The translations under genes and the position numbers were made by a program. Below are positions 1-11,572 of a stretch of 64,000 bases of DNA, piece by piece (the first letter of the stretch is position 1; the number at the start of each line of letters is the position of its first letter). This DNA is from Armigeres subalbatus (lineage: Eukaryota; Arthropoda; Insecta; Diptera; Culicidae), in contig NC_085141.1 in assembly GCF_024139115.2 (NCBI RefSeq), positions 133,857,822 through 133,921,821 of the forward strand. Reading direction: 5' to 3'. The notes below the pieces were generated by a model, which worked only from the letters and a program-made list of their open reading frames with translations, was not told where the DNA came from and did not search any database.

Positions 1-230
1 ATTGTCACTCAATTTGATGATAAAATTTCATTTTGGTAGAGTATGGCAACGTAAAATATTTTTCAGCATTGTTTCTTATGCGAAACACACTTTCTATAAA
101 ACGTGTAACCTCGTCGAGCAATGTTAAATTTAAACATGTTTAGTAACATAGTGAATGGTGATGTTGTACTAACTGTGTTGAAATAAATAAATTTGATCGA
201 AAATTAGACATTTTAACATGAACTTACAAA

Positions 231-800
231 TGGGGCAATATGGGTCAGCACATACGGAAGGGCATAGTTCGTATTCAAAACATATTTTCCATCGCTAGTT
301 TAATCATTGTAAGGTTACTTTTGATATAATGCTGTTAATTTGTTTATTAAAAATTTATAATATATTTTGTCTTTAAGAAAGCAATACACAGACGGCTTGT
401 TTTCTTAATAATTTGCAGACATTTGTAAATGTAGAGCCATTTCTTCATCCGAAGATAAAAATACTTTTTTATTCAATAAAATCATTGGCAATAAAGCTAT
501 CTATCTGTGTGTAATTCAATATTGGGAATAAAAACAATGCAGAATTTAAAGGTGACCCATCTTGCCCCGCTGTTTGACCCATCTTTACCCGCCATTTTTT
601 GATTGACAGAAAAATAGACTTCTACTTTAATTACTCAAAATGGAATAAAAAGTGGAGTTTTTGTTATTCCATATCCCTGGCTTACAGATTATGAGCTATT
701 TTCATCATTTTCATTGATCCACGTAAAAAAGTTGAATAAAAATGTTTCTGTTTTGAGACATTCATAGTTTGCCTTAGTTTGCCATCTTGCCCCATCCTAC
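231..800. repeat. degenerate TGGGGCAA-ended repeat
   Basis: TGGGGCAATATGGGTCA at about 231 is mirrored by TGACCCATCTTGCCCC near 552 and CCATCTTGCCCCATCC near 781. It looks like an old inverted-repeat element; ends and target site are unclear. No gene is visible in 1-840. Confidence 0.35.
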
Positions 801-839
801 TTTATGAAAAATTATTTTTATTTTGAAAAATAAGCAAAC

Positions 840-1300
840 ATAGTGAGGAGTTCTCCGTTGAACCCGAGCGATCACATGGTGCCGAAAAGAAGCGAATGCC
901 TCATCCGATCGCAGCTGATGGGCTTACAGGCACTTCGGTAATGAAGGTGATAGAGATTGGAGTGACCTGAAGGATGTTGTGTTCTATGTTCTATCTAAGT
1001 TCGAACATTTCTGTCCATCATTCGGAACGCGGTGGTCCGCCTTATGCGTTCAATCGAAAAAACAATTTGTTATCGCTGTTGAGCAGCGATATGGACCGTA
1101 CGCTCGGGTCTTATTACATCCTTTTTTTCACCAGCACGGTTATGTCCTCCACGAAGACATGAGAAAGATTAACAGAAAGTGCCTCATTGAGAAGCAAGTT
1201 CCGCTCACGGTGAATGACGTCAAACATAAGAAGATAAAATTCTCTTAGGATTCCGTCACCACCGAGGAACTGTTAGGGTGCGCTCGTTCTGAAAAATTAT
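840..1300 (+). other. unrecognised open frame, possibly old transposon coding
   Basis: Two overlapping frames (974-1162 and 979-1248) are open. The second reads MFYVLSKFEHFCPSFGTRWS and ends KKIKFS. I do not recognise it. Higher GC than the flanks hints at former coding sequence, but there is no splice or homology support. Confidence 0.2.
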
Positions 1301-1481
1301 GTTTATTAAAAAAAAGCAAAGTGTGGCAGACTGGGTAAGAATCATAAGCTGGGTTTCAACCACGCCCATCTTAATAAGGTTTGAAAAGCACTGTTGGTTG
1401 GCCGCCAATTATGGAATTCGATAGTCCAGTTCGCTGAGTGTAGTAAAGTAATACATTTTAGCCTCACAATACGAATTAAAA

Positions 1482-1582
1482 AATTGTAACTTTGCTAAGA
1501 AACCTAGCAGTTTATAACTTTATAAGTGCTTAATAAACAAGCTGAGAAATGTCGTAGTGGGAGTGTAATGCCAATGAAAAAC
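1482..1582 (+). mobile_element. 3' fragment of a Feilai-like SINE
   Basis: The stretch GAAACCTAGCAGTTTATAAC then AAGTGCTTAATAAACAAGCTG and GGGAGTGTAATGCCAATGAA aligns to the 3' third of the full SINE at 60941-61233. It lacks the tRNA-like head. Confidence 0.7.
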
Positions 1583-1589
1583 GTAAAAC

Positions 1590-3220
1590 AAAGAGCCCCG
1601 TTCATACCCCGGATTGAAGGTATGTCTCAACAACTTATTGCTGTTCTCACCTTCGATAACAATAAACTTAACTAACTCTCAGAGAGTTGCATGCCCCCAT
1701 CACGTATAAAACATTCACTCGCTGGAAACAATTGACAGCGAAACAACATGAAAATAGAATGCAAAATCTGAAATATATCACTGCCTTAGGTAATAAAAGA
1801 AGGAAAAATCATTTCAAAACGATTGCTTCGCAATTCGTAACTCGTAAAACAAGTAACACACAACTCGTAATGTAGGCGTTACTGCGCCGTGCATAACCGA
1901 ATGTTAAGAATATTAATAGCAGCAGTTTTAGTAATTAGTAACTACTGTAGTTTGCACAACAGAGACCCGATTTGATGAACATAGTAAGGAACGATAAGTT
2001 TAGTAGAATGCTAATATAATATAATATGAGAAAGCTTACCAGCAAAGTCAGTAATTGACTAAAAACATTTGTATATCGTATGACTATTAAACATTTAAGG
2101 AAAGTAATCTTTTATTGCAACAATTGTATCGATAATAACAATAAGAAATCTTACGTTTAGACAGAAATATAATTTTTTAGTCAACAATACGATTTGTTTA
2201 TGTATTGTGGTAATGATATTGTATAAGGAACATTCGTAAAAACCAGGAAACAGATGTTTAGCAGTGTGGTAATTTTGTATTGGATACAGTCTCAGTTAAA
2301 GATTAACATATTCAAAAACTAAAACAATCGTACACCCATTTATTCAAGATAGCTTGGGTACTACATTTTACACTACTAAGATTTAGTCCAACATTTCAAA
2401 AGCCGATATTCCATTGATTTTTCAAAAACTAATGAGGTACGGTGAGGCAAGTGAGTAAATGATAACAATAATATGTTCAACGTATATTTTACTCTTGCAA
2501 CTCAGAAGAAAATTAAAAAAAAAATCTTCGGAATAGCAAACTAATAAAACAAAATGAAAACAGGTTTTTCAATATCGGATCAACTTTCCTGTATGTATAT
2601 TGCTTGTGAGCACTAATTATCTTCGATTGAACATATTTGGGCTTATTCTACGGATTAAGTGATTAAGAGTTGAACCGGTTTGAGCTAATCTCAAGTGAGT
2701 CGATCCTCTTATCAAATGAGAACATTGTCGATAATACTCCAATTTGAATTACATGGTCATGAGAATAGTAAAACTCGATTCAACTCATGTCATTTGTTAT
2801 TTAATATCATTACCATGTCAGCTTCCACCTGACAGATAAACCTTATATCCATCAGTACTCTAACGAGAATCATTTTTACCGAGTGAAGGTCTGAAACCGA
2901 GTGACATATAAAGTTTCATGTTTTTTGCAAATTTTCACGTTTGAACCGTTTGTTTGAGAAACTGCGTATGTGCGTATGTAAATACCTATGCTGGCAAAAA
3001 ACAGGATTTTTTTTCGGAGATGTGTGATTTTTTTTGCATATGAAGATCAGTTATGGAGTATTGCTTGCAGTTTTTGAATTTTAAGTGCTCCAGAATACTG
3101 AGTTTTGCCATAAACTATTGATCTGTATCGAAGAAATCAAAAGATTCGGTGCCAATTTGTTCGAAAATAGTTTTTTGCTGTTTTGTTGTCGGAATTGCGC
3201 AAAATGGATATAGGAAGCGG
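1590..3220. other. AT-rich intergenic, no gene seen
   Basis: Apart from the diverged MITE at 2637 I see no supported gene; the short open frame at 1687-1875 has no family features. Confidence 0.6.
2637..2770. repeat. diverged relative of the TGGGCTTATTCTACG MITE
   Basis: The first 17 bases, TGGGCTTATTCTACGGAT minus the last, match the TIR of the MITE at 6956, again preceded by ATT. The interior resembles it only loosely and I see no second TIR. Confidence 0.5.
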
Positions 3221-3224
3221 GACC

Positions 3225-3411
3225 ATTTGGGCAGCACCCCCTATTCCCGTCCGCAATGTTAATTACTCGACCGCGTTCCAACCAAATGGCTTGATTTTTT
3301 ATACATCACTGGATATCGACAGAAACTAACCATGTACTAAAAAACAAGTAATTCAGTTGTAATGCGATCGAGTAATGAACATTGCGGACGGGAATATGGG
3401 GTACTCCCCAA
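3225..3411. repeat. inverted-repeat MITE
   Basis: TTGGGCAGCACCCCCTATTC through GTCCGCAATGTTAATTACTCG on the left pairs with CGAGTAATGAACATTGCGGAC and GGGAATATGGGGTACTCCCC on the right, arms of about 45 bp with a few mismatches. Confidence 0.65.
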
Positions 3412-4024
3412 ATTGTTCTCTACCCTATGCAGTTCCTCAAATAAATGATTCATTTATGTATTCTAAATAACGTACCAAAATTTCGCCACAAAGCTATAAA
3501 AGCAAATAATTCTTTGCTATTGTAGGGTAGAAGCACTATATTTCGCCACCCTAAACGCACGTTTATCTCTCAAATTGTTGCAACATGCAGAAAAATCTAA
3601 TTATTGTGGAAGTGTCGGGATTATTATGTAAAATTGCTCCTTACCTAGCAAATTTGATTGAATAGCTCTGGAACTATTGTCAGTTAGGGGCGATCACGTC
3701 GTCATTCTAATCGGTTCTTTGCCATGGTACACCAATCACAATCAGTGACTTTTTTCGTCACTCCAAGCTTGGATGTGTATTCAACTATGTCCATAACATA
3801 TTCCAGAAGACCAGAAGACAAGGTAAGATGGTTTGGGACATCCTGGGTTATCTAAACCGTCCTTGAGTTCAGAATTTGCGATCTGCAGCCCCCACTTTAG
3901 CTTTTTTCGTTGCTTCAAGCTTCAAGCAACGATAAATTATTGCTTTTATATAAATATGCCGTTTAATTAGCAAGTATTCAGATTTAATTTTCGCCACACA
4001 TTTTCATATTTCACCACCAATTAA

Positions 4025-4345
4025 TTGCATATTATTCGGCAACTCGGCCGTACGAAAATCATTTTTTTGTTAAATATCTTGGCTGTGCATATGCACAGCA
4101 CATGTTTCGAAATGGACAAATTGATATGAAATTTGCGAAAAAGAATCCACATGTCTTGGAGGGACTCAAACCCTCAACCTCCTACTCTCTAGATAGGCGT
4201 GATAACCCCTACACAACAAGACCACTTAAAGGTCACGTTTGCGGAAAAGCCATCAGTATCAGAGTACCAACCTCCACCGCGGTTAGCTCTTTTTTGCAAA
4301 TTGAATATCTTTCGGATGCTTGATTTGTCCAATTTTCACCCCCCT
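4025..4345 (-). repeat. composite tRNA-like repeat, copy 1
   Basis: The copy begins AATTGCATATTATTCGGCAA, shares a block with copies near 21.9, 22.5 and 22.7 kb, and contains a 72-nt tRNA-like segment on the minus strand at 4152-4223. Its B-box equivalent is changed (TTTGAGTCC). Flanking unit words include CTGTGCATATGCACAG and CTTTCGGATGCTTGATTTG. Confidence 0.7.
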
Positions 4346-4866
4346 TTCTTGTCCTCTTGAAATAGTGGTTTGAACGGATATTGAATCCATTAGCGCCCGG
4401 AGCTTAGACAACACGTATTGCGCGCTCACAAAATCTGTTTTAAATTGACGAATCCAAATAAAAATAAGAATACAACGATGCTGTTGATATGGTGGCGAAA
4501 ATTAACTCAGGTTTAAATTTCAGAACTATGAATGGAATTTCGCCAGTGGCGATAATTGAAATCACCATATTTAATGTGCCAAATTTCGCCACCTTTTATT
4601 TAACTAAATTAAGACAAAAACATGAACAATTTAAAAAAAACCGTTGTTAATCGCATTTCTGAATAGATTTTATATGATTGTGTACGTATATCCAGTTTTC
4701 CGCAAGGGGTAATGGCCGCCAGCTTGTCTCTAATTTGACGTTTGCGGAGGTCAACTACACCCACCGTTCCGAGCATTTTGATCAATGTAGTATATAAGAA
4801 GGCTTGATTTCACTTCATCAGCACCTTCTTATATGCCACATTGGTCAAAATGCCCAGAACGGTGGG

Positions 4867-5213
4867 TGTTCCGTTCGTCACAGCAGCGACGCCCAATATT
4901 GACGCAGCGTCGACTTTGAGAAGACAGCGACCCGCAATGCTATTAAGCCGGCCGGCGAACGAGAGCGTGCGAGCGGAAAATTTGGAACGAAGTACAGTCG
5001 CGTATAAGATCTCGAACAGTGTAGAGCGTTTTCAAAAATAAAGTAGAATTAAGTGTTAATGTGTTAATTAATTCGAACCGGTCTTTATTAATACAGTCCA
5101 CTTCCGAAGATCCATCCATCCAAGGGAATCGTAATCCAAGGACACTTCCGTGTCATTCCAAAGTTTACGACGATTACCCTCCACCAAGTCTTATGGTCCA
5201 TTGTTACGGAACA
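4867..5213 (+). repeat. BEL/Pao 5' LTR
   Basis: 347 bp, TG...CA ends with 7-bp terminal inverted repeat TGTTCCG/CGGAACA. It differs from the 3' LTR at a C/T near 4916 and an A/C near 5039. A GTATAAGA TATA-like box lies inside (near 5003), and GAATTAAGTGTTAATGTGTT follows it. Confidence 0.95.
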
Positions 5214-5218
5214 TAAAT

Positions 5219-5236
5219 TGGTCCAGTCGAACCGGA
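5219..5236 (+). promoter_or_regulatory. candidate primer-binding site of the BEL/Pao element
   Basis: Five bases after the 5' LTR the sequence reads TGGTCCAGTCGAACCGGA. TGG at the start is expected for pairing with a tRNA CCA end. I could not match it to a specific tRNA; position is the main support. Confidence 0.5.
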
Positions 5237-5802
5237 TCGGAATCCAGCCATCGAGAGGCTACCAACGGAAGGACCGGTACCCATCCACGAGAGGTCTCCA
5301 GTAACACGGAGGGCCAAATCCATCCCGAAAGAACACGTTACACATCTTGAATCCGGAAATCATCTTTTTCTACTGTTTTCTACACTACCCATTCGGTGGT
5401 TCAACAAATGACGCCATTTTGAAAAATTCAAATAAGACGAACGTGGTTCGAAAAGTGTCGCCATTTTGAAAAATTCAAACAAGACGAACGTGGTTCGAAA
5501 AGTGACGCCATTTTGAAAAATTCAAACAAGACCAATCAAGTGCGTGCTTGCTCAAAGTGGTACAGTTGCGTCGGCGTTAGTGTTGCGAATCAGAACAGTG
5601 TTTTCCGTCGCGATTATAGTGTGGTGAAAATAGCTTTGAAAATTTCCGGAGCGAGTAACCTAAGAGTCTGGATACTAAATCCACCGCGAGTGCCTGACAA
5701 AGAGTTTGAACATTTCCGTAAAAAGTGATTGAGAGTACCGAATAATACATTCATCGCGGGCTACGTTGCCGTTTAGAAGAGTAGCTGAAGACTATATCGA
5801 AA

Positions 5803-6084
5803 ATGCCGCTGGAACATTCTCCGGTGAAGCAAGTGCAAGGAGAGCAGGTACAAGAAAAGCAAGTGCAAGAGGAGCAATCGCAAAACGTACCGATATTGAA
5901 TCAATCGAAATTGCCTCCTCCTCCAAGCGGGCAAGGCTCAAGATCTGTTTCGTCCGGTTCATTTCATGGATTCACTTGGGAAGAGGGAGTGACACCGGAA
6001 ACGATGCAGAAATTGAGAGGATTGTTCCGCCAAAGAAGCCACGCCGATACGGTTCCAGAAACAGGAGCTGATTGGGATTTCTGA
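5803..6084 (+). pseudogene. BEL/Pao gag N-terminal remnant
   Basis: A 93-codon frame begins MPLEHSPVKQVQGEQ, with Gln/Glu-rich repeats, and stops at 6082-6084. It starts 590 bp after the LTR, where gag is expected. The next gag portion is in another frame after about 10 bp and begins near the C-terminal half of the family's gag domain, so most of the central gag domain seems to have been deleted here. Confidence 0.7.
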
Positions 6085-6094
6085 ACACATCGTA

Positions 6095-6985
6095 GTGTAC
6101 CTCATCGTAACTGCTTTGGACGATTCAACGCGAATGGCTTGGGAGCGCACCCAGCAGAGAGGAGAGCTTCCGAAATACGATCAAACTATTTTCTTCCTCA
6201 AGACGAACTGCCAAATCTTGGAACAGTGTGAATCATCACGAGCTCTATCTCAGCCAACAGTTCCCAAGACAAAAGCCATGTCAAGCATTAGCAAGATGCC
6301 ACCGCTAAAAACAAATGCAGCCACCAAAAGCTCCAGTACCTATCAAGCGTCGTGTCAAATCTGTGGTGGTGGACATTTCAACTTCCAGTGTGAAACGTTC
6401 AAGCAACTAACTGCCACACAACGGGCAGAAAAGGTTCGAGCAACTGGTTTGTGCTACAACTGCCTCCGCAAGGGCCATCAGTCGAGAGAATGTACGTCGA
6501 GCAAAACATGCCAACGATGCAGCAAAAGACACCATACCCTCCTCCACGAAGAAACCGGACGGAACAACAGCCAAGAGGGCAAAACAAATGTCGCTTGCCC
6601 ACAGTCACCTCGAATCGTCAATCAAGAAGCTGCTATTCAACCTCCTGTTCCGGTGGTGGATCAATCCGTATCCACTACTTGCTCAAGTAACTATGTTCCA
6701 GCATCGAAGACCGTTCTACTGCTCACTGCAGTCGTCCAAGCCATAGACAAACATAACCGACCACATCCGTGCCGAGTTTTACTTGACAGTGGGTCTCAAG
6801 TAAATTTCGTCACTGAGGAAATGGCAAACCGCCTTGGTGCTCCTAAGATGCAAGCTAACGTCCCAATCACAGGAATCAACGCTTTGAGAAGCCTAGCTCG
6901 GGATAAAGTCTTCATTAAATTTCGATCAAGCTACGGAGGTTTTCAAGCAAATATTTGGGCTTATTCTACGAGTCGAGTGACGTGA
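6095..6985 (+). pseudogene. BEL/Pao gag C-terminus, zinc knuckles and protease (interrupted)
   Basis: The frame opens LIVTALDDSTRMAWERTQQR, the C-terminal part of BEL gag. Two knuckles follow, CQICGGGHFNFQC (from about 6353) and CYNCLRKGHQSREC (about 6451), plus a third Cys/His cluster CQRCSKRHHTLLH. The aspartic protease core LLDSGSQVNFV is at about 6780. The frame then runs into the MITE at 6956 and terminates at 6985. The MITE plus duplication adds 150 bp, so the downstream pol segment is in the same frame. Confidence 0.9.
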
Positions 6986-7102
6986 GGTGAGTCAATTTTA
7001 GCGATTCTCACGTGAGGTGACCATGTTATTCAAATGGGGCTATACGACTCTTCTCACGTCATTCGAACAATCTCACGTCACTCCACTCGTAGAATAAGCC
7101 CA
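6956..7102. mobile_element. 147-bp palindromic MITE inside BEL/Pao pol
   Basis: Terminal inverted repeats of about 30 bp start TGGGCTTATTCTACGAGT and differ at one position between arms. A 3-bp duplication ATT flanks it (6953-6955, 7103-7105). It splits the protease-RT region and supplies the stop at 6985. The superfamily is not clear from a 3-bp ATT duplication. Confidence 0.88.
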
Positions 7103-7105
7103 ATT

Positions 7106-8400
7106 GAGTGCCTGGTTACTCCCAAAGTGACTGGTATTATTCCGAACGTAAGGATCGATTTTGATTCATGGAAACTTCCAGAAGGCATCCAGCTCGCCGA
7201 TCCACGTTTCTTCCATCCAGAAAAGGTCGACATGCTTATCGGAGGAGAGCTTTTCTTCGATATTTTGAAGCCTGACCACTTTAGCCTTGGTACGAATCTT
7301 CCTCAACTACGTGACACTCATCTAGGATGGGTGGTAGCAGGCGTGATAAACGAGCCATACATTTCCAATGCGGCAATTCTACATGCCAACGTTGCGTCAG
7401 TCAACTCCATTGAGAAAACGAGGCAACAATTCTGGAGTATGGAGGAAGTACCGGATGTGTCTCCTTTTTCACCCGAACAACTGTCCTGTGAAGCACATTT
7501 TATGTCAACATACGAGCGTAATGAAGCCGGCAGATTCGTGGTGAGATTACCCTTCAAGGACAACGTAGATCTGCTAGATAATTGTTGTTCTCTGGCATTA
7601 AAACGATTTCTTATGCTGGAGAAACGCTTAGAACGCAATCCGGAGCTAAAGCAACCATACTGCGAATTCATCAAGCAATATGAAGAACTCGGTCACTGCC
7701 GGGAAATCAAGGAGGCTGACGATCCACCGAATTTGAGCACCTACTACCTTCCACACCATGCTGTTCTACGACCATCGAGCTCAACCACCAAGTGTCGTGT
7801 GGTATTCGACGCTAGTGCCAAATCGGAGGCGTCTAAATTATCGCTCAACGAAGTGCTACAGGTCGGTCCGGTGGTGCAAAACGGGATATTTTCTATTACG
7901 TTGCGATTCCGTAAGTACTTTTATGGTTTTAGAGAAAATGTACCGCCAAGTGCTTATGGCGCCAGAGGACAGACGCTTTCTTCGTTGCTTCTGGAGATCT
8001 GATCCTTCCCATTCTCTACGGGTACTTGAGTTGAATACGGTTACATACGGTACCGCGTGTGCGCCGCATCAAGCAACGAGGTGTTTGGTACAGCTAGCTA
8101 AGGATGATGGCGCTGATTTTCCTATCGGTGCTCGCATTTTGCGTGAAGACTTTTACGTCGATGATGCCCTGTCTGGTGCCAACACTATAGAAGAAGCCAT
8201 CGAGTGTCAACATCAACTAAATTTTCTTCTTGCTCGAGGTGGATTTCACATCCACAAATGGTGTTCAAACTCGAACGAATTCCTCGAACACATACCACCA
8301 GCCGATCGTGAAAGGAGGGTTCCATTAACCGAATATGGACCGAACGAGGTGATAAAGGTGCTTGGTTTATTGTGGGATCCCAACGTCGACGTCTTTTTAT
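7106..8400 (+). pseudogene. BEL/Pao reverse transcriptase region with two frameshifts
   Basis: After the MITE the frame resumes at ECLVTPKVTG and carries the linker and RT fingers (KCRVVFDASAKSEAS) until about 7880-7940, where the reading frame changes. The second frame holds the palm, with GTACAPHQATRCL and the catalytic YVDD at 8154-8165. A second shift near 8385-8400 moves to the frame used by RNase H and integrase. The exact indels need comparison with an intact relative. No functional pol is expected from this copy. Confidence 0.88.
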
Positions 8401-10810
8401 TGCTAACCCACCTAGCAGTTGTAAGCCGAAAGATAAGCCAGCCACAAAACGAGAAATTTATTCTGAGGTGGCAAAGTTATTCGACCCACTTGGGCTTTTC
8501 GCGCCGGTTATCGTTATTGCCAAGCTATTGGTACAACAGCTGTGGAGAACGTCAGCAGGATGGGATGATCCAATCGACAAAACATGTCAAGAAAAATGGT
8601 CTGTTCTTCAAGTGTCGCTGCCAGAACTTCAACTTATCAAGGTTCCACGATGTGTTGCATTTCCTGATAGTGTCGCTTATGAATTGCATGGCTTCGCTGA
8701 TGCATCAAATGTGGCTTATGGTGCGTGCATCTATTTGCGAAGCATTTTCGTTGATGGTTCTGCACGATTGCGTCTTTTATGCAGCAAATCAAAGGTCGCT
8801 CCATTGCACGATCTTTCCATTCCACGGAAGGAACTTTGTGCTGCCCTTCTATTGACGCAATTAATCGCCCAAGTGATTCCTGCGCTCCAGATGCCTTTTC
8901 GAAGAGTTGTCCTTTGGTCGGACAGTACAATCGTTTTGGCTTGGCTCAAGAAGCCATTGGATCAGCTTCAAACGTTCGTGAGGAATCGGATTGCGATTAT
9001 ACAAACAGAGACCAAGGAGCATGAATGGAATTATATTCGTTCGGCAAACAATCCCGCCGACATCGTTTCACGAGGGCAGCTGCCGGAGGACTTGAAACAA
9101 AACATCCTTTGGTGGAATGGTCCACATTTTCTGGAGGAGTGCACATACGAGGTCGACGAAGTTGAAGAAATTCCCGAGAACAATCTTCCTGAGCTTAAAG
9201 CTCATGTTGCAACGCCTGAAAGTAGCTGCGACCCTTTTCCATTCTTTCTGCATCATAGTTCGTTTAGGAAAATCCAACGTATCATGGGATATGTTTTGAG
9301 GTTCATCAGCAACTGCCGGGGTATCCGGACATCGAATCCGGTGAAACAAATTCCTCTCACTATCGTAGAACTTCGTCAAGCATCAGAAGCAATCGTGAAA
9401 GTGATCCAGCGTTTGCATTTCGGCGATGAAATTCAACGAGTGATTTCCAAACAAACATGTAAGCGTCTTGGCAACCTGAGTCCAGTGTATGATAACGGCT
9501 TACTACGAGTCGGAGGGCGATTGGATCGCTCTAAATTGCCATTTGCATCGAAGCATCAACTCATTATTCCCGACAAAGATCCTGTAATAAAGAAAATAAT
9601 TAGTGCGTTGCATGTAGAACATCTCCACGTTGGACAAACTGGTTTAATCAGTGTTATTCGCCAAAGATACTGGCTCCTGAACGCGAAATCTACTGTGCGA
9701 CAAGTCGCTCGTTCCTGTGTCAAATGTTTTCGTGTTAATCCCGTTGAAATCAAGCAGCTGATGGGGAATCTACCGTCGTCAAGAGTCGTGCCATCACCAC
9801 CTTCCGCTGTGACTGGGGTGGATTATGCAGGTCCGTTCCAAGTGAGACAAGGTTCACATCGTCCGATGCTGATGAAATCGTATGTTGCGGTTTATGTATG
9901 TATGGCGACGAAGGCTGTGCATTTGGAAATTGTATCGGATTTATCAACTGATGCCTTCCTGGCGTCATTAAGAAGATTTGTTAGCAGAAGAGGAATGGTA
10001 CAGCAAATACATTCGGACAATGCTACTAATTTTCACGGAGCGGAGAATGAACTACACGCGTTATACCAGCAATTCCAAGACCAACAAGTAGTGAAGAAAA
10101 TTCAACAGTTTTGCCATGTACGGGAAATCCAGTGGCAATTCATTCCACCGGACGCACCAGAGTTCGGTGGTCTCTGGGAAGCAGCAGTTAAGGCGACGAA
10201 ATTCCACCTGAAGCGCATAGTAGGCAATGTAAAACTCACGTTTGAAGAAATGGCGACTATTCTGACGGAGATAGAAGCTATTTTGAACTCTCGTCCATTG
10301 TTCAGTTTGTCCAGTGATTCATCAGACCCACAGGTAATTACACCAGCTCATTATTTGATAGGTCGACCCTTGAATGCTCCAGCCGAGCCATCCTTGGAAG
10401 ATATCAAGGTCAACCGACTTGATAGATGGCAGCATCTGCAACTAATGCGTGAGCATTTCTGGCGAGCGTGGTCTAGGGACTACCTCAATACTCTTCAGCC
10501 ACGTAAAAAAAACCTACATGTAACAACAAATCTGCGGCCTGGAATGGTAATCCTTCTCCACGATAAGAACCAACCACCGCTCAGTTGGAAACTGGGCAGA
10601 ATCACAGCTGCGTATCCAGGTGATGACGGCTTAGTCCGAGCCGTTGACGTATTCAGCAATGGAGCAACCTACCGCCGGCCCATCAACAAGGTTTCAGTTC
10701 TTCCTATCGAGGACAACATCGTCTCTTCTTCTGTGCCTAGTTCTGTTGATACGATGTCTCAACCGGGGGGAGAATGTTCCGTTCGTCACAGCAGCGACGC
10801 CCAATATTGA
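8400..10810 (+). pseudogene. BEL/Pao RT thumb, RNase H and integrase frame
   Basis: An open frame of about 800 codons starts at an ATG at 8372 in the shifted frame. In order it holds the RT connection (EVAKLFDPLGLFAPVIVIAK), RNase H (LHGFADASNVAYGACIYL near 8680, then LWSDSTIVLAWL), and an integrase zinc region (HVEHLHVGQTG with CVKC near 9716). The integrase catalytic core has VDYAGPF, HSDNATNFHG and PEFGGLWEAAVK for D,D,E. It ends with a DUF-like C-terminal tail and runs 36 bp into the 3' LTR. This part is intact, but no start or upstream RT is in frame with it. Confidence 0.92.
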
Positions 10811-11121
10811 CGCAGCGTCGATTTTGAGAAGACAGCGACCCGCAATGCTATTAAGCCGGCCGGCGAACGAGAGCGTGCGAGCGGAAAATTTGGAACGAAG
10901 TACAGTCGCGTATAAGATCTCGAACAGTGTAGAGCGTTTTCAAAAATCAAGTAGAATTAAGTGTTAATGTGTTAATTAATTCGAACCGGTCTTTATTAAT
11001 ACAGTCCACTTCCGAAGATCCATCCATCCAAGGGAATCGTAATCCAAGGACACTTCCGTGTCATTCCAAAGTTTACGACGATTACCCTCCACCAAGTCTT
11101 ATGGTCCATTGTTACGGAACA
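10775..11121 (+). repeat. BEL/Pao 3' LTR
   Basis: 347 bp, near-identical partner of the 5' LTR. The pol frame stops inside it at 10810. A purine-rich CCGGGGGGAGAA (10763-10774) immediately upstream is the expected polypurine tract. Confidence 0.95.
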
Positions 11122-11572
11122 GTGGGTGCCGTTGACCTCCACAAATGTCAAATCAGAGACTAAACCGCAGGCAAACTGGCGGCCATTACCGCTCACGGAA
11201 AACTGGATTGGTCATAATTTTAAAGGTTTGATCAGTTTGATTTGGCATTTGTTTATTTTGGCCTGTTCTCCAAACGGACAAAAAATGCCAGGGTATCGAG
11301 ACAACTATTTTTAGATGCATTTTTCATCAGTAATCGTAGATTTATAATAACAACATTTTTAGTTAACGTATGCATGTTTTCTACATGTTAGGTAAAAAAT
11401 TTCACTAGAGCGTTAAAAAAAACTACTTGTTTTACCAAGGTGGCGAAGTATAGTACATCTACTACACTAGTTAACTCAAATTTGACCAAAATGTCACTTA
11501 AACTACTCTGCTTCTAACTCCTTCAGTATTAGAAGCTCCAAATTCTGAACCGTTTCTCCGTCGCGTATATCG

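Larger units (their letters stand above)
4867..11121 (+). mobile_element. BEL/Pao LTR retrotransposon, full-length but coding-defective
   Basis: Two 347-bp LTRs (4867-5213, 10775-11121) each begin TGTTCCG and end CGGAACA. They are flanked by a perfect 5-bp target duplication GTGGG (4862-4866 and 11122-11126). By eye the LTRs differ at only two positions. Between them lie gag with two CCHC knuckles, an aspartic protease, RT with YVDD, RNase H, and an integrase with an HHCC-like zinc region and DDE core, in BEL/Pao order and with closest resemblance to that family. The coding region is broken: gag has lost most of its upstream domain, a 147-bp MITE sits in pol, and RT has two frameshifts. It inserted into an inverted-repeat element. 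Near-identical LTRs suggest recent transposition. Confidence 0.95.
4692..11206. repeat. 255-bp foldback/inverted-repeat element that hosts the BEL/Pao insertion
   Basis: Removing the LTR element leaves about 255 bp that fold end to end: CCAGTTTTCCGCAAGGGGTA at 4692 pairs with the reverse complement ending at 11206. Near the centre, GAGCATTTTGATCAATGTAG (4776 on) pairs with the stretch around 4835-4855. A loop of about 20 bp (4805-4824) separates the arms. The arms differ at a scatter of positions, so the palindrome is older than the BEL copy. Target duplication not resolved. Confidence 0.75.
3525..11467. repeat. possible older TA-flanked DNA element enclosing the foldback and BEL
   Basis: TAGGGTAGAAGCACTATATT with TTCGCCACC at 3523 resembles, in inverted orientation, GGTGGCGAAGTATAGTAC ending near 11467. 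Repeated TTCGCCACC/GGTGGCGAAA words also occur at 4015, 4495, 4540 and 4590. This suggests a decayed element of about 1.7 kb without the later insertions. The match is imperfect. Confidence 0.4.
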
